A stretch of DNA of 64,000 nt from Brevibacillus daliensis (GTDB lineage: Bacteria; Bacillota; Bacilli; Brevibacillales; Brevibacillaceae): positions 62,001-126,000 of the forward strand of contig NZ_JAJISB010000004.1 in the NCBI RefSeq assembly GCF_021245735.1, given 5' to 3'. The notes under the pieces are model-generated. The model was given only the letters and a program-made list of their open reading frames with translations, made no database searches and was not told the DNA's origin. Shown here piece by piece: positions 52,012-60,567 of this stretch (positions within the stretch are counted from its first letter, which is position 1; the number at the start of each line of letters is the position of its first letter). The translations under genes and the position numbers were made by a program.

Positions 52012-52221
52012 TGCAGAAGAAGCTCAGTTTTTGTCTGCGAACTCGTTAAGGTCCCGCAAGAAAGCAATGACTGTCCGCTACTGGGCAAAGAGTGCGGAAA
52101 GTGCAAAAAGATGGAATTGCTACGCAGTATCTCATGGGTTGCACTTTTTAATCCGCACTCTTTACCCAGTAGCTAGGTAGGACCTTAAATAGTTCTGGAC
52201 AAAAACTGAGCTTCTTCTGCA
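52012..52221. repeat. 210-bp foldback element (long imperfect inverted repeat)
   Basis: Four nested arm pairs in register: a perfect 24-bp outer pair (52012-52035 with 52198-52221), TTAAGGTCC/GGACCTTAA (52046-52054 with 52180-52188), a 22-bp pair with one mismatch (52077-52098 with 52152-52173), and AAAGTGCAA/TTGCACTTT (52098-52106 with 52139-52147). The interior has no frame. Transcribed, it would form one rod about 90 pairs long. Confidence 0.85.
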
Positions 52222-52234
52222 ACGGGCGGTAGAC

Positions 52235-52290
52235 AAATAAAAAAGCTGGTTTTCTCCCCGACAGTAGGAAGAAAACGATCTTTTTTATTT
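52235..52290. terminator. Terminator-like hairpin, symmetric
   Basis: AAATAAAAAAG pairs with CTTTTTTATTT around inner TTTTCTCC/GGAAGAAAA arms. The inner GCTGGTTTTCTCC recurs at 57779-57791, where it follows GCAGAAGAAGCT, the outer arm of the foldback element. Confidence 0.55.
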
Positions 52291-52376
52291 GCAAAAGTTT
52301 CAAATACATTCGTAAGTAGATTGGCTATAATAGAATCAGCAAATATAAAGAAAAATCAGAAAACGGAGGTAAGAGA

Positions 52377-54056
52377 ATGGCTAACCACAGTCCTAAACAC
52401 AAGGTTCGAATTGATCGTGATGTACGTGTACCGATGAGAGATGGTATTACCTTGTCTGCTGATATTTATCGACCTGAGGGAGAGGAAACCTATCCTGCTA
52501 TTGTTGTAAGAACCCCATACCTTAAGGGACAGACATTTATCCATAAAAGAGCCTCGTTATATGCCGAGCAAGGATATGCTGTCATGTACATGGACGTTAG
52601 GGGAAGAGGTGATTCTGATGGAGAGTTCATTCCTTATCGAAATGAAGGGATAGATGGATACGACAGCATTGAATGGATGGCGAACCAGCCTTGGTGTAAT
52701 GGTGCTGTAGGAACAATGGGTGGGTCATATCTGGGTAGAATTCAGTGGTTAACTGCTCTGCAAAAGCCTCCTCATCTAAAAGCCATGATATGCTCGGTCA
52801 CCCCATCTGATCCGTTCGTAGAGTGGCCTACTGGCGTTCCTACTCCCCATCATATTTGCTGGCTCCATATGGTAAGTGGACGAATGATGCAAAATGTAGA
52901 TGTGATCGATTGGGAAAAGATTTATGAACAGCTTCCACTCTCCTCTATGGGAGAGCAGGTAGGTAAAAAGTTTCCTCTTTGGGAGGAAGAATGCGAGCAC
53001 GATAGATTGGATGACTGGTGGAAACAAATATCCTACCAGGACAAATTCGATCAGATAGATTTGCCTATCTTACATATTTCCGGTTGGTATGATGATGAAC
53101 AAATTGGAACACCGCTTAATTTTCATGGAGTGACCCAGCATGGGGCTAGTGAGCAAACAAGAGCGAGTCAAAAGCTACTAATGGGCCCGTGGGGACATCA
53201 GATCAACGCTTCCACCAAAGTGGGGGATACAGAATTTGGTCCTGATGCACTGATTGATCTGGAAGGATATCAGCTTCGTTTCTTTGATTACTGGTTGAAA
53301 AAAGAAGAGAATGATCTTATGGAAGAGCCTCCAGTAGATATTTTCATAATGGGGGAGAATGTGTGGCGCAAAGAACAGGAGTGGCCGCTTGCCCGGACAA
53401 ATTGGCAAAAATTCTATCTGCACAGCAAAGGAAAAGCAAATAGCAAATTCGGAGATGGATGGTTGTCTAGAGAACTACCTGACGCAGAGAATGGAGAAGC
53501 CGAGGTAGACCGATATCAGTATGATCCAGCTAATCCCGTTCCTTTTATTACTGAAGCCACCTCATCACAGATTGGGGGACCAGATGATTATTCAGCGATA
53601 GAGCGTCGGGATGATGTTCTTGTATATTCAACAGAAGTACTGACAGAGGATGTCGAAGTAACAGGTCCAATCAAAATGCAGCTGTTTGCTGCTTCTAGTG
53701 CAACAGATACCGATTATATGGTCAAGTTACTTGATGTATGGCCAAACGGAGTAGTGCAGCGACTGACGGATGGAATGGTGCGGGCACGCTTTCGGAAGGG
53801 AATGGAGCATCCAGAGCTAATTGAACCTGACAAGGTATATGAATATACGGTGGACTGCTGGAATACTTGTCATGTATTTAAAAAAGGACACCAGATTCGA
53901 ATTGAGGTAGCCTCCAGTGCATTCCCGAAATACGATCGAAATCTAAATACGGGTGAACATTTGGGACACGGTAGCAGGATGATTGTTGCCGATCAGACGA
54001 TTTATCACAATCATCAATATCCATCAGCGGTACTTTTGCCAATAATACCGCGATAA
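52377..54056 (+). CDS. CocE/NonD family hydrolase (X-Pro dipeptidyl-peptidase S15-like)
   Basis: A 559-residue cytoplasmic hydrolase. The N-terminal alpha/beta domain has VPMRDGITLSADIYRP, MDVRGRGDSDGEF and the nucleophile in GTMGGSYLGR (about Ser 118). The acid lies near HISGWYDDE, and the His in MGPWGHQ. The C-terminal jelly-roll domain of about 200 residues (PIKMQLFAASSATDTDYMVKLLDVWPNG, ending GHQIRIEVASSAFPKYDRN) is the PepX_C type. Known members include cocaine esterase, glutaryl-7-ACA acylase and Xaa-Pro dipeptidyl-peptidase; the natural substrate cannot be told. Confidence 0.88.
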   Translation: MANHSPKHKVRIDRDVRVPMRDGITLSADIYRPEGEETYPAIVVRTPYLKGQTFIHKRASLYAEQGYAVMYMDVRGRGDSDGEFIPYRNEGIDGYDSIEWMANQPWCNGAVGTMGGSYLGRIQWLTALQKPPHLKAMICSVTPSDPFVEWPTGVPTPHHICWLHMVSGRMMQNVDVIDWEKIYEQLPLSSMGEQVGKKFPLWEEECEHDRLDDWWKQISYQDKFDQIDLPILHISGWYDDEQIGTPLNFHGVTQHGASEQTRASQKLLMGPWGHQINASTKVGDTEFGPDALIDLEGYQLRFFDYWLKKEENDLMEEPPVDIFIMGENVWRKEQEWPLARTNWQKFYLHSKGKANSKFGDGWLSRELPDAENGEAEVDRYQYDPANPVPFITEATSSQIGGPDDYSAIERRDDVLVYSTEVLTEDVEVTGPIKMQLFAASSATDTDYMVKLLDVWPNGVVQRLTDGMVRARFRKGMEHPELIEPDKVYEYTVDCWNTCHVFKKGHQIRIEVASSAFPKYDRNLNTGEHLGHGSRMIVADQTIYHNHQYPSAVLLPIIPR

Positions 54057-54206
54057 TGTACATGAATCTGTAAAAGAACTATTCAAAAAAATGGAGATTT
54101 ACATTTAACAAAGATTGAATTACTTATCTATGTCTGCAAAAATATGAGTTACAGTATACAACCATTGATCGCTCTCCACCTAGCTAAGAATAGCTAAGGT
54201 AGAGAT

Positions 54207-54259
54207 CAAAAAAAAGCAGGCTATGGTAATTTTTTGTTCACCACAAGCCTGCTTTTTTT
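54207..54259. terminator. Bidirectional terminator
   Basis: AAAAAAAGCAGGCT pairs with AGCCTGCTTTTTTT between convergent genes. Confidence 0.85.
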
Positions 54260-54270
54260 AAAAACTTATG

Positions 54271-54558
54271 TTAATCAAAATGGAAGGTAATCTCTTCTTT
54301 TTCTGCATCGAAGTCGACCTTCATGTTTTTTCCTTCTACAAACCAGAGATCATCTTGTTCAAAGAAGAATGTAATATCATCTGCTAGTACAGATACGGCT
54401 ATCTCTTTCGGATCAGCTTTCATAACGCCCATGGAATAACTGGTATGTAAGCTGGTACCACCTCCATAGCGGACGAAGAAACGCACAAAATCACCATGTG
54501 CAAATCCCCAGTCTTTCTTAAACCATGAGAGGGCCTGTGGTGTAATTGTTATTTTCAT
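54271..54558 (-). CDS. HesB/YneR-like protein (iron-sulfur biosynthesis fold)
   Basis: 95 residues from ATG 54558, about 11 bases after AAAGGAG; a longer frame to 54636 has no site. ITPQALSWFKKDWG and VRFFVRYGGG match the HesB/IscA fold, but the cysteines that bind iron or clusters in A-type carriers are absent, as in B. subtilis YneR. It is therefore unlikely to carry an iron-sulfur cluster by the usual ligands; function unknown. Confidence 0.8.
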   Translation of the reverse strand: MKITITPQALSWFKKDWGFAHGDFVRFFVRYGGGTSLHTSYSMGVMKADPKEIAVSVLADDITFFFEQDDLWFVEGKNMKVDFDAEKEEITFHFD

Positions 54559-54946
54559 AATGAAAGCCACTCCTTTATGTGAGCCTTGAAAAAAGACTTG
54601 TATAGTATGCTGTTTCCTATAGTAGTAGCATAACAAATGCAGAGGGTGACGTGTAAGCAGGAAAAAGGCGCAAAGTGTTAAAAATGAACAACTCTTTTAT
54701 TGCAAGAAAAAATAGGTAACATTATTTTTTATTATATGTGATTATTATCATATGCAATCAATTTTGCGTGGTATAAGATTGGAAGTGTAGAAAACATGAT
54801 TCAAGTTTACTACAAAGTTTTAAAGAAATGCCGACTTAGTTACTATCAGTAAATGGTTTGTTGTCTCACAGCTTCAATGGATTATCAGAAATGATAAACG
54901 AAAATTGGGGGGCAGCTTCTTGTGATGAAGTTTTTTTTGAGTACTC

Positions 54947-54964
54947 ATGTGAAATAATTCACAA
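54947..54964. promoter_or_regulatory. Rex operator
   Basis: ATGTGAAATAATTCACAA matches 16 of 18 bases of the Rex box TTGTGAAATATTTCACAA. It lies 54 bases upstream of adhE, so high NADH would release Rex and induce the gene. The remainder of 54637-54946 is AT-rich and shows no gene. Confidence 0.85.
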
Positions 54965-55017
54965 ATAGCTGGTAGTTAGAGAAAAAGGGTTCATATGTTA
55001 AAGGAGGAAGCGTAACC

Positions 55018-57627
55018 ATGGCCAAAGAAACACAGATGCAGGTATTAACTGAGGAAGAGATTGTTAAACAGGAAATCGACAGTCTAGTTTCCAAAGGGAA
55101 TCAAGCACTTCAAGAATTTGCGAATTATGATCAAGAACAAATTGATCAGATTATCAAAGCGATGGCATTGGCAGGTCTCGACAAACATATTGAATTAGCA
55201 AAACATGCACATGAAGAAACTGGTCGAGGTGTTTTTGAAGACAAGATGATTAAAAACATTTTCGCTACTGAATATATCTATAACAGCATTAAAAAGAATA
55301 AAACAGTTGGCGTTATTAATGTTGATGAACAAAACGGTTTGATGGAAATTGCAGAACCAATTGGTGTAATTGCTGGGGTAACGCCTGTTACAAACCCAAC
55401 TTCCACTACCATGTTTAAAGCACTTATCTCTATTAAAACTAGAAACCCAATCATTTTCGCTTTCCATCCATCTGCTCAAAACAGCAGTGCGGCAGCAGCT
55501 CGCGTTCTTTATGAAGCAGCAGTAAAAGCAGGCGCTCCTGAACATTGTATTCAATGGGTTGAAAAACCATCTCTAGAAGGAACAAAACAATTGATGAACC
55601 ACCCAGGTACTGCTCTAGTTCTGGCAACAGGTGGATCTGCGATGGTTAAATCCGCATACAGCACTGGTAAACCAGCACTTGGTGTAGGTCCTGGTAACGT
55701 ACCTTGCTACATCGAAAAAACAGCTCAACTAGAACGTGCAGTAACTGACCTGATTCTATCTAAATCATTTGATAATGGTATGATTTGTGCTTCTGAGCAA
55801 GCAGTAATCTTCGATGAACAAATCTATGACCGTGCTAAAAAACTAATGATAGCTAGCAAATGCCACTTCTTAACTCCAGATGAAAAAGCAAAAGTTGAGA
55901 AATTGGTAATTGACGAAAATAAATGTGCAGTTAACCCTACTATAGTAGGTAAACCAGCTTATGAAATCGCTAAGCTTGCAGGGGTTAAAGTACCTGAAGA
56001 TACTAAAATTTTGGTAGCAGAATTAACTGGTGTAGGTCCAGATCATCCACTATCCCGTGAAAAACTGAGTCCAGTACTTGCTTGCTACAAAGTGAAAAAC
56101 TCTGATGAAGGATTCAAGCGTGCAGAAGAAATGCTGGAATTCGGCGGACTTGGTCACACAGCGGTTATTCACACTGAAAATGATGACTTGATCGAAGCAT
56201 ACGGAAAACGCATGAAAGCTTGCCGTATCGTTGTTAACTCTCCATCTTCCCAAGGTGCGATTGGTGACCTTTACAACGAAATGATTCCATCTCTAACTCT
56301 TGGTTGCGGTTCTTATGGACGTAACTCCATCTCTACCAACGTTAGTGCAGTGCATATGATCAACGTCAAAAAGGTGGCGAAGCGACGCGTGAACATGCAA
56401 TGGTTCAAGATTCCAGAAAAAATCTACATGTACAAAGATTGCATTCAGTACTTGCAATCCATGGAAAACATTTCGAAAGCAGTTATCGTAACGGACCCAG
56501 CGATGGTGAAATTAGGTTATGTTGATAAAGTATTGGATAACCTTCGCGCTCGCTCTCAATATGTACATTGCAAAGTATTTGATCAGGTAGAACCTGATCC
56601 ATCTACAACTACTGTACAAAAAGGTACAGAATTGATGGCGCAATTCCAACCAGATGTAATCATCGCACTTGGTGGGGGTTCCGCAATGGACGCAGCGAAA
56701 GCAATGTGGCTGTTCTATGAATATCCAAATGAAGAGTTCTCTAACCTGCGTCAAAAATTCTTAGATATCCGCAAACGTGTATACAAATTCCCTAAATTGG
56801 GACGTCTGGCTCAGTTCGTAGCGATTCCAACTACATCTGGTACAGGTTCTGAGGTTACACCGTTTGCTGTAATCACTGATAAAGAGAAAAACCTGAAGTA
56901 CCCAATCGCTGACTATGAATTGACTCCTGACGTAGTTATTCTTGATCCACAGTTTGTAATGACTGTACCAAAAGCAATCACTGCTGATACAGGTATGGAC
57001 GTTCTGACTCATGCGATGGAAGCCTATGTATCTGTAATGGCTAATGACTTCACAGATGGTTTAGCTCTAAAAGCAATCCAATTGATCTCTGAATATCTGC
57101 CACGCGCTTACAAGGATGGTTCTGACGCAGTTGCTCGTGAGAAAGTACATCACGCTTCTTGCATGGCTGGTATGGCGTTTGCCAATGCTTTCCTTGGAAT
57201 CAACCACAGCTTGGCGCATAAACTGGGTGCGGAATTCCATATTCCACATGGTCGCTCCAATACGATCCTGATGCCACACGTCATTCGTTATAATGCGACT
57301 GTGCCTAATAAATTTGCTTCATTCCCGAGATATGGACGTTTCGTAGCGCATGAGCGTTATGCAGACATCGCTCGCTTGTTGAATCTGCCAGCAAAAACGA
57401 CTGAAGAAGGCGTAGAGAGCCTGATTAAAGAAGTAATTCGCTTGGCAAAAGAATTGGATATCCCAATGAGTATTGAAGCGAATGGCGTATCCAAAGAGCA
57501 CTTTGAAGCACAAGTTGACCGTTTGGCATTACTAGCCTTTGAAGACCAATGTACAACAGCTAATCCAAAAATGCCCCTTGTTAGTGAATTGGCTGAGATC
57601 TACCGTAAAGCTTTCAAAGGCGTGTAA
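55018..57627 (+). CDS. adhE: Bifunctional acetaldehyde-CoA/alcohol dehydrogenase
   Basis: An 869-residue AdhE. The N-terminal aldehyde dehydrogenase domain (1-440) reduces acetyl-CoA to acetaldehyde through the Cys in DNGMICASEQ (about C257); GVTPVTNPTS and ALGVGPGNVPCYIE are conserved. The C-terminal iron-dependent alcohol dehydrogenase domain (455-869) makes ethanol: GGGSAMDAAKAMW binds NAD, and the metal His residues lie in GINHSLAHKLGAEFHIPHGRSN. AdhE forms long spirosome filaments and regenerates NAD without oxygen. RBS AAAGGAGG. Codon use shows the bias of a highly expressed gene. Confidence 0.96.
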   Translation: MAKETQMQVLTEEEIVKQEIDSLVSKGNQALQEFANYDQEQIDQIIKAMALAGLDKHIELAKHAHEETGRGVFEDKMIKNIFATEYIYNSIKKNKTVGVINVDEQNGLMEIAEPIGVIAGVTPVTNPTSTTMFKALISIKTRNPIIFAFHPSAQNSSAAAARVLYEAAVKAGAPEHCIQWVEKPSLEGTKQLMNHPGTALVLATGGSAMVKSAYSTGKPALGVGPGNVPCYIEKTAQLERAVTDLILSKSFDNGMICASEQAVIFDEQIYDRAKKLMIASKCHFLTPDEKAKVEKLVIDENKCAVNPTIVGKPAYEIAKLAGVKVPEDTKILVAELTGVGPDHPLSREKLSPVLACYKVKNSDEGFKRAEEMLEFGGLGHTAVIHTENDDLIEAYGKRMKACRIVVNSPSSQGAIGDLYNEMIPSLTLGCGSYGRNSISTNVSAVHMINVKKVAKRRVNMQWFKIPEKIYMYKDCIQYLQSMENISKAVIVTDPAMVKLGYVDKVLDNLRARSQYVHCKVFDQVEPDPSTTTVQKGTELMAQFQPDVIIALGGGSAMDAAKAMWLFYEYPNEEFSNLRQKFLDIRKRVYKFPKLGRLAQFVAIPTTSGTGSEVTPFAVITDKEKNLKYPIADYELTPDVVILDPQFVMTVPKAITADTGMDVLTHAMEAYVSVMANDFTDGLALKAIQLISEYLPRAYKDGSDAVAREKVHHASCMAGMAFANAFLGINHSLAHKLGAEFHIPHGRSNTILMPHVIRYNATVPNKFASFPRYGRFVAHERYADIARLLNLPAKTTEEGVESLIKEVIRLAKELDIPMSIEANGVSKEHFEAQVDRLALLAFEDQCTTANPKMPLVSELAEIYRKAFKGV

Positions 57628-57699
57628 GCATATCTGCAACAAGATTCAAAGTAACACCTTCATTAGTTAACCGAACCTTCCCTTTATACTTTTACTTTA

Positions 57700-57730
57700 G
57701 GCGAGCCCCAGTGGCTCGCCCTCTTTTTTT
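57700..57730 (+). terminator. Rho-independent terminator of adhE
   Basis: GGCGAGCC pairs perfectly with GGCTCGCC across a 5-base loop, followed by CTC and eight T. Confidence 0.9.
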
Positions 57731-57918
57731 TGTATTAAGACTTACATATAATTTCTACTATAGTGGCAGGCAGAAGAAGCTGGTTTTCTCCACTATGGCT
57801 GGAAGAAGACAATTTTTTTAGCGGGAGAAAGTGTAAATGAAGGGAACAATTCCTTTTAAAAATCAAAATATTCTTGTATGATTAGGAGCAATTCTATAAG
57901 AAAAGAGATGGGGAGATC

Positions 57919-58845
57919 ATGCGGAGTGAGCAAAGATTAGGGATTCTGTATGCAATAGCTGCATATGGAATGTGGGGGTTCTTACCGATTTATTGGAAAA
58001 GTCTTAGTTACATCCCGTCCGATGAGATTTTGGCACATCGCATCTTCTGGTCGTTTATTTTTGCAATAATATTGGTGTTTGCAAGTAAGCATAGTAAGCA
58101 GGTGGTGGGGTTTTTAAAAAATCCAAAGAGCTTGCTGCTTTTTATGATTGCGTCAATTTTGATTAGCGCAAACTGGATCATTTTCATATGGGCAGTTAAT
58201 TCTGGTCATATCGTGGAAACGAGTCTTGGTTATTATATCAATCCGCTTCTTAATGTGGCGCTTGGTATGCTCTTTTTTAGGGAGAGGCTAGATTTTTGGC
58301 AGATTGTTTCGCTAGTGTTTGCAGCTGTTGGAGTTCTCTGGATGGCAACCAACTTCGGACAGTTTCCGTGGATTTCACTCTCTCTCGCACTGACCTTTGG
58401 CATTTATGGTGTTGTGAAAAAACTAATTCAAACAGATTCCATTACGTCTCTTACGCTGGAGACTATACCGGTAGCTCCTATTTCGCTTGTCTACATAATC
58501 TTTTTGCAGAGCCAAGGAACAGGATCTATTGGTGAAGTAAGCATATGGACAGATGTTTTATTAATTGCCTCAGGTATAGCGACGGGTTTGCCACTACTGG
58601 CATTTGCTTCTGCAGCACGAAGAATCCCACTCTCCATGATGGGCTTCATCCAATATCTCGCACCTACGATACAGTTAGCAATAGGTGTGCTTTTATATAA
58701 GGAATCATTCACGAATAGTCACATATTAAGCTTCGCCTGCATTTGGGTAGCGCTTGCTTTATATACATTTTCGCGAACACCGATTATGCAAGCCTGGCAG
58801 CCTGCGTATTTTAAAAAACATATAGAAAAATATAACAATCTCTAG
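57919..58845 (+). CDS. rarD: RarD/EamA-family transporter
   Basis: A 308-residue membrane protein with ten predicted helices of the EamA (DMT) superfamily. The N-terminal GILYAIAAYGMWGFLPIYWK, ANWIIFIWAVNSGHIVETSLGYYINPL and MGFIQYLAPTIQL blocks are specific to the RarD group (chloramphenicol-sensitive protein RarD). It probably exports an unidentified small molecule. RBS GGGGAG; monocistronic. Confidence 0.88.
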   Translation: MRSEQRLGILYAIAAYGMWGFLPIYWKSLSYIPSDEILAHRIFWSFIFAIILVFASKHSKQVVGFLKNPKSLLLFMIASILISANWIIFIWAVNSGHIVETSLGYYINPLLNVALGMLFFRERLDFWQIVSLVFAAVGVLWMATNFGQFPWISLSLALTFGIYGVVKKLIQTDSITSLTLETIPVAPISLVYIIFLQSQGTGSIGEVSIWTDVLLIASGIATGLPLLAFASAARRIPLSMMGFIQYLAPTIQLAIGVLLYKESFTNSHILSFACIWVALALYTFSRTPIMQAWQPAYFKKHIEKYNNL

Positions 58846-59013
58846 TCAGTTATGAAAAAGATTATGAAGCTTTGTGCAAAGTTTTCAGTAATTAGAATTA
58901 TTTGAAATTAACATTTACAGTTTATTCAAAATGGGCTATTGTATACAAAAGAAATATTTTGTAAGGCGATAGAGAGATAAGATGAGTGAGAGAGAGTATG
59001 GGGGAGAGTAGAG

Positions 59014-60048
59014 ATGAGAAAAGGATTAGGACTTTTACTAGCTTTAGGAATGACGTTTTCATTAGCAGCTTGTGGTGCGCAGCAGTCTGCACCAAGTACC
59101 TCAGCAACACCAGCACCAGCAACGACTGAACCTACTAAACAGCCAGAAACAAAGGTATTTAAAATCGGGATATCCCAATTCGTCCAGCATCCGTCACTTG
59201 ATGCCGTGCAAAAGGGAATCGTTGATGGTCTGGCAGATAACGGGTTCAAGGATGGTGAGCAGATCGAAATTGATCTGAAAAATGCCAACGCTGAAATGAA
59301 TAACACGATTACCATTGCTCAGAACTTTGCCGGAGACAAAAAAGATTTGGTCGTCGCCATTGCAACCCCATCTGCACAAGCAGCAGCTAAGTCGATCACA
59401 GATGTCCCACTCGTTTTTAGTACGGTTACAGATCCGGTTGCAGCAGGACTGGTAACAAGCATGGAAAAACCGGATAAGAACATCACGGGAACCTCTGACA
59501 AAATGTCTATGGAAACGCAATTAGAACTTATTAAAAAATTTATGCCCGAATTGAAAAAGGTAGGAGTTATCTATACCACCTCAGAAATCAATGCCCAGGT
59601 GCAAGTGGAAGATTTGAAAAAGGCTGCACAGTCAATGGGAATTACAATTGAAGAAGCAGGAATAAGTGCTCAGACCGAAGTGCAATTAGGAGCCCAATCC
59701 TTGCTAGCGAAAAAGGTAGATGTGATTTTCATCCCAATTGACAATACTGTTGTTTCTGCTATTGAAGGTGTGCTAAGTGTTGCAGAGAAGGTGAAAGTAC
59801 CTGTTTTTGCATCCGATACCGGTTCTGTTCAAAAGGGAGCGGTAGCCACTTACGGTATTGATTACTACAAAATGGGCAAGCAGACTGGGGATATGATCGC
59901 CCGTATCCTTAAGGGTCAAAAAGTTGCTGATACACCAGTAGAAATTGGAAAAGATACTGAGCTTACGATTAATGAGAAGGCAGTTCAAACCTTTGGACTA
60001 ACGATCTCAGAAGAATTACGAAAAGAAGCAAAGGAAATCTTGAAATAA
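59014..60048 (+). CDS. Orphan ABC transporter substrate-binding lipoprotein (PF04392 type)
   Basis: A 344-residue lipoprotein with LAACG lipobox, a Pro/Thr/Ala linker and a two-lobed binding fold of the ABC_sub_bind/TrpX type (IGISQFVQHPSLDAVQKGIVDGL, VVAIATPSAQAAA, PLVFSTVTDPVAAGLV, VFASDTGSVQKGAVATYGIDYYKMG). Members bind aromatic amino acids or other small ligands, and normally lie beside a permease and an ATPase. Neither follows here; a terminator comes at once. It must use components encoded elsewhere or act as a sensor. Confidence 0.85.
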   Translation: MRKGLGLLLALGMTFSLAACGAQQSAPSTSATPAPATTEPTKQPETKVFKIGISQFVQHPSLDAVQKGIVDGLADNGFKDGEQIEIDLKNANAEMNNTITIAQNFAGDKKDLVVAIATPSAQAAAKSITDVPLVFSTVTDPVAAGLVTSMEKPDKNITGTSDKMSMETQLELIKKFMPELKKVGVIYTTSEINAQVQVEDLKKAAQSMGITIEEAGISAQTEVQLGAQSLLAKKVDVIFIPIDNTVVSAIEGVLSVAEKVKVPVFASDTGSVQKGAVATYGIDYYKMGKQTGDMIARILKGQKVADTPVEIGKDTELTINEKAVQTFGLTISEELRKEAKEILK

Positions 60049-60057
60049 TAACAACAC

Positions 60058-60107
60058 AAAAGCCAGTGATCTCAGGCAGTATTGAGGTACTGGCTTTCCA
60101 TTTTTTT
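60058..60107 (+). terminator. Rho-independent terminator
   Basis: AAAGCCAGT pairs with ACTGGCTTT, followed by CCA and seven T. Confidence 0.75.
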
Positions 60108-60420
60108 AGGATCGAATCATACGGCTTATTATTGGATAATTGTACGTTCTTCCCTCAATCGAATACCATATCCCCATAATGGGACAGATGATTGCGGCAA
60201 GACTGAAAAAGATAAGAAAGGGGATTCCGATGAGAATAAAGGAGAACAGGGCGGAAAGGAAGATCAGGATACTTATCAGAATGTGAAAGAGAAGGGCTTG
60301 TAGGGCTACGTTTTTCACTATGGTGTCAACTGCTAGAATCCATACAATCAGAGGAATGAGAATAGGCATAAAAAAGGTGCTTGCATGACACAACAGTTTA
60401 AGGACTTGATTGGTATCCAA
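60106..60420 (-). CDS. DUF4870-like small membrane protein
   Basis: 104 residues from TTG 60420, 8 bases after AAAGGAG; a longer frame to 60516 runs into the A/T-rich promoter. Three membrane helices, with CHASTFFMPILIPLIVWIL and AAIICPIMGIWYSIEGR, recall the DUF4870/Tic20-like family. Function unknown. Monocistronic and divergent from the InhA gene. Confidence 0.72.
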   Translation of the reverse strand: MDTNQVLKLLCHASTFFMPILIPLIVWILAVDTIVKNVALQALLFHILISILIFLSALFSFILIGIPFLIFFSLAAIICPIMGIWYSIEGRTYNYPIISRMIRS

Positions 60421-60567
60421 AGGAAACACTCCTTTTTTTTCGATTAATATTATTTTAAATAAGAGAAAATATGGTAAAATAAAATATAATTTTGTGAAAA
60501 ATGAGAAAAATAGCAAGTTTTTAGTTTTTATTTTTAGGAAATAGTGGGGGGAAAGGAAGAGTAGAAT

